Assembly: GCA_029204225.1 (NCBI GenBank)
Contig: CM055109.1
Coordinates: forward strand, 19,853,783-19,917,782
Reading direction: 5' to 3'
Origin: Diphasiastrum complanatum
Taxonomy: Eukaryota; Streptophyta; Lycopodiopsida; Lycopodiales; Lycopodiaceae
Length of the DNA: 64,000 nucleotides
In this document: piece after piece, positions 37,339-47,300 of the stretch
How positions within the stretch are numbered: the stretch's first letter is position 1
Layout of the letters: each line of letters opens with the position of its first letter
Made by a program: the position numbers and the translations under genes
The notes under the pieces: generated by a model
Told to the model about the DNA's origin: nothing
The model's input: only the letters and a program-made list of their open reading frames with translations
The model's database searches: none

Positions 37339-40300
37339 CATCAGAGGCTATCGTGCCTCGCCAAGCATCGGATCTGCAGCCCCTCCTTCCCTGGTCTCCA
37401 GCGCTCCTTTCACGGCTTCCAGCCCTTCACAAAAAGCACTGGAAAGCAGAGGTTCAAGACTGGAAAAGGTAGTTTTCTCAGTCCTTCAGACGTCCTCCAG
37501 CAGCTTTACCATTAATTAGCATCTTACAGCCCAGCAGAGGCTTGAATCATCCTTTCAGAAGCTACTTCTCTTCATATCTTCTACATGCAACAGGGTTTTA
37601 CAACAAAGACAGGCTTCAATCACAAAGCAGACCTCAAACTCTTTCGCATGCATAGAGAATAAAAGAAAAGGTTCAATGGTAGACAGCCACATGAAGCTTT
37701 GGTAGATTAAACTGTTTTTTTCTTTTTAAATACAGTCCCACAGTTCTTATTAGTTTCCTAAGAAAGCTTTCCTGTTTCAAAGAACCAGTAAATTGCAGTT
37801 CAACACACAATCTACTGAATTTTGAGCATAAATCCAGTGCATGTTGTGCATGATGTAAAACTACTGTTCTAATCCACACACCAACACACCACTCACTAAA
37901 CAATTTGCAGCAAGAGTCATCAAACATCCCAACCCAGGAAGTAGATTCCAAAGCCCCATGCAACCACTGTTTACCTCTCAAACCAAGAACCGGAACAGAA
38001 AAAACAGCAATCACCACTCCATGCACAAACCAGAACTTGAAATCATGTAAACAATCCTAAAAATCATACCAAATCGATTCAACCAAAATAAGGCAGAATA
38101 CCTACTCGGAAGACCACCGATTTACCGAATTTTCACGGATTTCCGTTGACACAATTCCACACGCTTTGGTCCACACCGAGCTGCTCACAAACTCCGATTG
38201 GATGCTCTGATACCAATAAAACATCACCCAAGACTTCCAATCAGGAATGAGGGCCAAGAACACAATAAGGGAATGCAGTGAGCGAAACCGACGCAACCAA
38301 TCCTAGACCGTCCGATCTAGCCCCCGAGCACTAGGGAGTATGGCAAATCACTATGATAAGAAGCGCTTACCAATCCGACAGCATAACGGCCGCAGACTCT
38401 CAATGATCCTAATGGACACAGGAGAGGGTATTGATGATGCTAATTGCTATTGGTCACAAGAGGGTTTTTTTGTCTGGATTTTTGGTCATGACCCCTGTAT
38501 GGATATCTAAAATCACAAAAACAGGAACGCTATTTCTTTTTCTGAGAGTATATTCAAGAATTTTTGGATATTATATCTACTAACCCGATATCATGTGATT
38601 ACTTGGAAGGTAGTGGTAGCTACCTAAATTACCTTGGATGATAGTGCATGTGATTTTTTCTTAGACTAACAATGGTGTACTCGACCTATCACAAGGAGAC
38701 CTCATCCTTCTAGACGACGTCAATGACCACCAGCGGTCCTTCATGCTGCAGCTCGTATTACATCTTTCCTAGCATCAACAGGACAAGACTAGATGATAGT
38801 GTCATACCTCGCCCTGGCTGCTACCTACCTGCCTGCCATCTGGATGCCACCTAGCTCGCTGGTTGCCACCTAACGCCACATGGCTGCCACCTAGCGCCAC
38901 CTGCCTGCCACCTGGTTGTCACCTTCGCGCCACCTGGCTGCCCTACACCGCACCACCTGCCTGCCCTGCCCTCGCTCCACTTGGCTGCCCACCCCGGCTG
39001 CCACCGAGCCCTAAACTGCCCGCCTGTCTGTCTACCAGCAGAATGGCACCTCCTAAACGCACGGCGCGCTTCTCCACCTGCCACGCAAGCAGCTGCCTGC
39101 GTGGCAGCAGATCTTGCTGCTACCACACAGACAGCGCCTGCCCGCGTGGCAGCTTCCACCTCCATCCCTGCCCCAGCCTCTGCTCCTACAGATCCAGCTC
39201 CTACTCCTCTTCGACCTTCTGCTGGGATCCTACAATTTCCTAAAGCACCTACTGTTCCATCCATTCCCTATACTCCATCAAAAGCAACCAAACTATTCTC
39301 TTCTTTTCAAGAAGATTAGTTCCAAACTGATTTCCAGGGTATGAAGATGGAGCTTTCCCAGCTTAAAGAGACCGTCGCAATGCTACTCAACGAAAGAAAT
39401 GCTATGCAGGCCAGGATTACGCAATTGGAACAAGCAATGGGCGATAAGCAGGTTCATCCTCCGAATCCATCATTACTATGATCAAAGCATTGGAGCAGAA
39501 AACTGATCAGCAGAAGGAAGAAACTCTCTCTTGGGCATCGATATGGAAGAAGGGCTTTAAACCTAGTGCTCCCATTACCTCGGTGATTGTAGCCACGATC
39601 TAGGAAGAGAAATCCAGGGAACAAAAGGCACTTAATATCAGAGTTAGAGGGATCCCAGACACGCAGGATGCTGTAACCGAAGCCAAACATTTTTTTGGAC
39701 ACCACACTAGGACACCAGGCAGAGGGATTGGACACGGCATGGAGGACCTCCAGAGATACGGCCAATTTGATTATCCGTTTCACCTCATGGGCTAGTAGGC
39801 GAGATGCTCTGCGATGCAGAGCTAAGCTTCAAGGCACCACTATTTTTATGGACAACGATCTTATGTACATCCAGGTGGAGACGTAAGGCCTTCCAGGAAG
39901 CCAGAGAGTCAAGTAGGAGAGCCATATAACCGGTCATAACGGTATCGAAGCGAAGAACGAGGCCAGAAAGGGTCTCATCCATGCGACGAAACTGATCGGA
40001 TAAGGTTTCCTGAGTAGTCTCACTCGGGGTAGGTGAATGTGCCATAATGATAGTGAAGGAATAGACTAAAACTTGAGAGAGCGGACTCTTGTCGTCACCC
40101 CAAATTAGTCTATTAAAACCACTATTATCACAACTAAGAAAGGACGTCAATCAGCAAATGAAAAAAGTGAAAATGAAGGCTGTAAAAATGCGCTGGACAG
40201 CCAGGAGGCAAGTGACAAATTGGAATATCAAACGGAGTCGGAATTTTGTGAAATTTGGTTGAGGATGGACGATGGACAGCCTGCAAACAAGGTGTGAAAA

Positions 40301-41245
40301 ATGGCTGCAAACGGAGACAAAAACGGACGAAAGTGACAGGTATGAAGCGGCTGGACAGCCTGCAAACAAAAGTGAAGAGAGGCTTGAAAATGGAAGGAGG
40401 AACGGACGAAAGAGACAAGGGAATTGGGAGCTGGAGAGCCTGCAAACAAGCTGGAAATGGGTGATGGAGGGTTGGAACTTGGGCGCCGGAAATAATCTGC
40501 CAAAACAAAAAAAAAAAAAAAAAATTCCGGCCGCCAAATTTAGCAGAAGTACTTCCGCTAACTATCTGCTAAAGCTCCGCCAAGGAAAATGCTCTGATGG
40601 GAGCTGGTCCTCCTCCAAACTGTGCTGAATGTTGCTGAAGCAAAGAGACGAAAGCCCTCAGCAAGAGAGAAAAATCAGCAAGAAAAATGGGCACCCAAGC
40701 AGAAAATCAGATCTGAAATTCAGCAATCAGGAAAGTGCTCTGATACCAAGTTACGAATAGAGCCACAGCTGATCTAGAGCTAAGCTATGAAAGCATCACA
40801 TAAGCGATCTCCACCACCCCTCCTAGAGGACCTTCACATTTGGACTGATTATGCTGCTAGCCTATATACCGTCCCTACCGACTCACCTATCTCCATATCT
40901 CCACGACCATTTGAGTTCTCCTTCTTCACATCTGACATGGTACTTGCAGCCATTAAGAAGATGAAGTCTCACAAGGCCAGAGATATTGAAGACCTTGAGT
41001 CTGAACTCCTTTCCCATGCCTCTGACTTACTCGCTCCCACCATAGCCACCCTTCTTAATTCCATAGTTGTTTATGGTTTCCCATCATCCTGGTGCACTAA
41101 CATCATCCACCCCATCCATAAGAATGGTGACCCCATGATTCCAAGTAACTACCGCACCATCATGATTGGGCATGTCCTAGCGAAGCTATATGGTACTATA
41201 CTTCAGTCGGTTGTGAGCTCAGAGGCAGAGACTAGGAGACTACAT

Positions 41246-41314
<69 letters not shown>

Positions 41315-44300
41315 GATGGTGCTCCCTTCTCTCTCAGCGCTGGTGCTCTCCTTACCCAATCAGTGATGGTGCTCCTGCCAGCGATAGTGCTCCACGAGGG
41401 TAACCAGATCTCTGACCGCCCTGTCCCTGCTGTCCGCACCCAGTTCCACCCTATCCCAGATCCGCCCTACCTTGTCCTGTCCTGTCCGCACCCAGGTCCT
41501 ACCCTGAAGACTCGAATAATCCAGATTATACCTGTCGATTGCACAGGTGTATCTACGGTCTGAAGCAAGCCTCACGAGCTTGGTATAAGAAGCTCCATAG
41601 TCTTCTTAAGCCTCTGGACTCCTGTCCGACACAACCCAACTGTAATGTCGACATCAAAAGGACAGAAGGAAAATTTGTAATTTTGACAATAGTTGTAGAC
41701 GATTCTTTGATGATAGGAAACTGTCTGACACTAATCAATGACACGAAGAATCAGATATCTGCAAATTACGAAATTACAAATCTAGGAGAATCAACAAAAT
41801 GCTTGGGGCTGCAAATCAAAAGAGACAAAAAGAAAGAAATCATGCACCTAAACCAGTCCGATTATGCTGCAAAGATCTTGAAACAATATGGGATGATTAA
41901 TTGCAAGGATAACGCAACACCAATGATTGTCGGAGCCAGATTGTCGAAGCGGGACAGCCCAAGCACGGATGAGGAAAGATAGAAGATGCAAAGGATCCCA
42001 TATCAAAGTCTAATCGGGAGCCTTATGTACCTCACGGTTTGTACGAGACCCAATTTAGCATTCTCTGTCTATGCACTCAGTCAATTTTCTTCCAATCCTG
42101 GAATGCAACACTGGCGGGCAGTCGTGAAACACAAAATGTCACGATCAGCCGTAGGCAACATTACAAGAGTTGACACGTAGTTAGCTGGTAGTTAAAATTA
42201 AACCTTTCTTGTAATGATTAGCTAAATTGTCTTTTAATTTCCTTTGACGGAATATATGTATGGGAACAGAGATCAAAATAGATACAAGGAAAAATAGAAC
42301 AGAGAAGTTTAAGAGGAGCTTCAAGGTGCTGTTTGGCGCCGCACTGACAACGCACTCAAAAAGAATAGAAAGACAAAAAGAGATTATGTTCTTCCAGCAT
42401 TGTTTTTGTGTTGCATGTATTCGCTTGATTGTTGTGTTGTCTGTGATTCGTACTAGCTCATCTAGTTCCTGCAATTCCACACATCATCATACGCTTCCCC
42501 TAGCAACTTGCCCAACATAACATTTGTCGTTTTCACATAGTGGTATAATCCTCAAGGAAATCTCAAGATTGCAAATAAAAAGTTGAGTTGGCTTAGGTAG
42601 CGCAAATTTATCAAATCAGCACCACAAGGAATAGGTCACTTCTATGACGTCAATAATGTATCTTATGTACACAAAAAAGAGATGAGCCTCATTCAAAATT
42701 ATCAGATACCGCAATGGTTGACATATCTATGGTATCAGTTGAAACTAGCATAACATCACCTCCAAGAACAAAGAATTGTAAAGCAAGTCGGTTTGTCCAA
42801 TTAAAAGGGGATCTTTATATGCGAAAATATCGATACCAGATATTAAATAGATACATGCATCGAAGTTTAAGGGCCCAAATGACCTACATACCTTGTTAAC
42901 ATCCACCACGCTGAGGAGTTCTGTCTTACTCAATTTTAACCGTTGTTCTGTCTTCATAGGTCTCAGCAGCAAAACTGACAATGCTTCTTTTGTCATGCGA
43001 ATGGTTTTCTCCTCATAATCATCCTGCACACCACAGCAGGATCTAGTTGTAGACGCCACAGTTCTTGACAGTCAACTTGTCAAAGGAATGAAACCTGAAT
43101 GAAGTCAAGCAAAAGCATGGAGGGATAATGGACTTCTGTTGCTTGCTTCCACCGAAGACACTGCTAAATGTCCATTGAAGAGGAATACCAACAAAAACCA
43201 AAAAAACAAAAACCAAAGAGTTATTAATAGAATTGCCCCTGCAACATGATAAGGATGCAATAATATTATGGCCATTCTTTACCACCAAGAGACCAGTGAG
43301 AAAAGCTGTTACAGGGTTGAGGGCCTACTAAAACAAAGGCACTGAATCTAACCAAAAAATAGTAATGATATAGAAGCAACCTATGCATGGAAGTCACGAA
43401 GGTAAATTGGTCCAGTAGAAATAGCAGTAGTTGTTAATACTTACATTGGCCATTCATGCTAAATTGAAAATCAGTAACTGCTAACAACAATGGGATATTA
43501 AAACATGTGAATACCTTATAGACAGATTCACTTCAGCCTTTTTGGTAAATTTGAAGTCCAACTTGGAAGAGCACATTTGGCTAATGGGAGTAGAGTGCAT
43601 TGAGAACATGCCTTCCCTCTTGGTCTTGATCATGGGATCCATAAAAACCAATTTCAGCCTCTAGAAAAGGTTTCAAAAGCATAGAAAAGAGTTGAACTCA
43701 ACAGAATAAACTATATTAAGGGAACATTGGATATTGCCAAGCTCAGTAAAGGCAGAATTAGGAAGCCCATGGTTCTTCAAAGAGTAACATTTGTGTGGTT
43801 CCATCACTCAAGATCTCCATGGTTATTATTGAGGACTGGGAACCATGCAAATTGGCACAAATAGATGCAGCACATATCAAAATCCAGAAATGGCCTAAAA
43901 TAAACCATAGGAAATCCCCAAATAACAAGTAATACCCAGCAAATCTGGAATTAGCATTAACTTGAATATTATAGCAAGAACATTAAAAACACGTCTGGTA
44001 CAGAATGAGATGCCCCTAGGCCCTCAAAACTGAGAACGATACAATGTACCTGGCTAGTAATGATTCCTTCAGAAATATGCATGCGTTTATCATCAAGAAA
44101 TTCTTCAACTTCCAATAAACTCATTCCACAAAGATCCATGGATATATCTTTGTCATCTTGCCTGTCTCCTGCAACTTCAAGAGCAAGCATATTATTTATC
44201 TTGTAAGCTTCAAACATCTACTTTGACAGTAGACCACTAAGCACAAGCGACTTGAGAGTGATAACCTGATGCAAAACCAGTCCAAAGATGGAAAAGGCAC

Positions 44301-47300
44301 CTAGAGCAGCTCGAATAGCCGAAGACTTTGATGCACCACGTACAAAGAGCAGCTGAAAAAAATCTGTCTCTGCAGCTGAAAGATCATACCTACGTGCAAC
44401 TCTCAAAACAAGAGGATGCAAATCTGAATCAGAGGTAAGCAGGCGTTGTTCCTCCAAGGCTTCGACCTTCTCTAGTAGCTTTTCAGTGAAGATCAAAGCT
44501 TCCTTCCTGCCATAACCAGCTTGAAATCATTTTATTTAAGGCACATTAGGTTACTCGCGCTGATGGAAACCCAGAAAGCAGAACATTAACCTTAAATCAT
44601 TCAGCACTCTCTTGATTATTAGCGGCCAATGAACAGAAAATAAAGATATTATACCATGCAGAAAAATTGAAATAAGCGTCGCATTAGAAAACCAACTTTC
44701 TCATACAAGTAACCCAAGACAAGATTCCGATTGTGATGAAACAATAGCCAAACACATGAGAGGGAACACACGTGATGAGAAACTCCAACTATGTCCCATT
44801 GAAAATGTGCTAGGGCGCACTACATAGTTATAGACTTTGGTCTATGCCAAAAAGCAAAAGCAAAAGCAAAAGAAGCCTAAAAGCAATTGCCTAATTAATG
44901 TCTCTATATATGATAAAAGCACCAACACCTATCTATAGCAAAACTTGTGCTCCAAAACAAGCACTAGAATTTCAACCTTTAGACTAGCTAAATTCTAACT
45001 TAACTTTACTAAATATAGATAAAGGCCCCTAGAATTAGCACACAGGCATGGCCCAATAATCATAATTAGCCTAGATGACAACATTAGGGGTTAAAATGTA
45101 AACATTAACTCTAACACTCCCCCTTAATGTTTACATTGTCAAGAACTATGCATAGCACAAGTATGGATGTGTATCCTCCATGACGCCCATGTAATGAAGA
45201 TCCTCAATTTTGATGTAGAATCCACGATCAACTTTGATCTGAATGTCTTTATTACTCTATGATTCCTTGACTTCCTTTGAATCAAAGAACTTTGACTGCC
45301 CCTGAATCAGATAATGTAGACATGATATGATAACCTTTGCCTTAACCTTGAGAATTTTGCTTGAAGATTGACTCCCTTGGTCTCTTTGAACATCTTCCAA
45401 GCTACCACCAATATGTAAGGATCTCCCCAACATCCATAAAGAAAAAGTAATCCTCTTTGATTATCATAGCACCACGATGATGATCATAAGTAGAAAATAG
45501 ATCTTCAAATATCAACATCAAATCTCATATATCGATAGAAAAAAAAAAACGTATGCAATACTTCCTCACACAAAGTAACTAATACTCCCCCTCCAATACT
45601 TTCTCACACAAAGTACTTGACACTATCTTTTCCATGGAATCTCCTAACTCTATCTCACACATAGAGTCACTTGCTCCAAACAACTTTCCAATCTAGAAAG
45701 CATCTCATGATTCATCATGACATCTATTTGTCCTGACACTTTTTCATATGCAAACTTCCCAACTAGCATACGTCCATCTTCCTTGAAGAAACCTACTTCA
45801 CTTAAGAAGACTTCACATTGATTTTCTAAGGATGATCAATAACCTGTCAATTCATAGAAATGAACCCTGTTGTTTTTCTTGAGGCTAAACAACAACCTGT
45901 ACTGTTGATTTTCAACAGCTAATCAACAACCTTAGCTTCCAAATCTTATTGGAAACAACAAAATCTACCACATGACAGAACATGAACTTGGATAGATTCA
46001 AGAACTTGAAGAGACAACTTTTCTCCAACTCAAAACAGATCTTCCTAGTAGAATTCATCTCACCTGATACCACCACATGAACTATCAACTATGACTTGGA
46101 TGGTATCCAAGAATTACTTGACAACCACAACAAACAATCACTTCAATTAATCATAAATCTCAAGTGATACTAGTTCAGATAGACAAGAAAGTTTCTACAA
46201 CATAACCAAGTTACTATGACTTGAATAGAAACCAAACCGATGCAACGTAGAATGATGACCACATAGCTTGTCACACCTATCACTTGTAACAACAAACTTA
46301 TCATTTGCCACCATGATAAGAAATTGTGAATCAATGAAGCATCCTCTTGAATATCGATTTACCTATATAGACTCAAGTTGACCTTCCTTCGATATGCTTG
46401 TTGGTAGCCGCTTTTGCAGCTTCAGATGATCACCAATTGTCTTCCCCTACCATATCCCTCACCGTCTTGTTTCGCATAGCTTTCATTCTTCCTGTTAGTT
46501 GACCCTTCCACTTTGGGATGAAACTGTTCTGATTACCCTTGTGGATCCTTTCTTCACCTTGAACTTGATTGCAAAACAAATCCTAGTCGAAATGAGACTC
46601 CCTCTCTGATCTTCTCTTCAAACCTTGCTGATTTCCTGCACATACAAGCATCAAATTACGTCTAACACAAGATGGAACTGGCTGCCTTGTCTCCTCCCAA
46701 CCTTTGCTGCATAGAATATCATGAGGAATGCCTCTCTCTAGGCTCACTTATACACAATCCTCAAGCACCCCTTAACCCTGACCCTTCCTAAATCTCGACA
46801 CATGGCCAACTCCATGCAGACACTTGCCACTTGGCAGTACCCTGACACATAGGCAAGTGAGTAGGCTGACATGTGTCACTCATCCATTGGACCGTGTCCC
46901 AGTGAGCATGTGACACGTGTCGTGTTTGACTGGTCAACCCTAACATGTGTCACTTATTCACTGGACCAAGTGTCCCAGTGAGCATATGACGTGTCACGTT
47001 GACTAGTCAACTCTCCTACTTTTTAGGAGGTCAGTCTAGCCACTCTGAATTAATGACCCAGTACCCTATACCCAAGCAACATGCGACTCTGACGCTCAGA
47101 AACATCATTAACAGCTTTATTTACATTTCTGTTACAAAGGTCACCACAGGCCCGTAACTTAGCCATTTCTGTATTTACAAGAAGTACATGTATAAGTAAA
47201 AACAGTAAACAACCGGGACAGGGAGTAAAATCTGTAACATCCTTACTCCTGAGACCTCCGTCAACATGCATTAAGGTTCTTCTCCTTCCTAAACCTCGGT

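Noticed and set aside
38851-39264. Minus-strand Gly/Ala-rich 137-codon frame
   Set aside because: Antisense to LINE D's GC-rich array and ORF1; composition artefact.
40134-40537. Minus-strand Pro/Leu/Ser frames of 91-128 codons
   Set aside because: They are the leader of gypsy E, matching gypsy B's leader.
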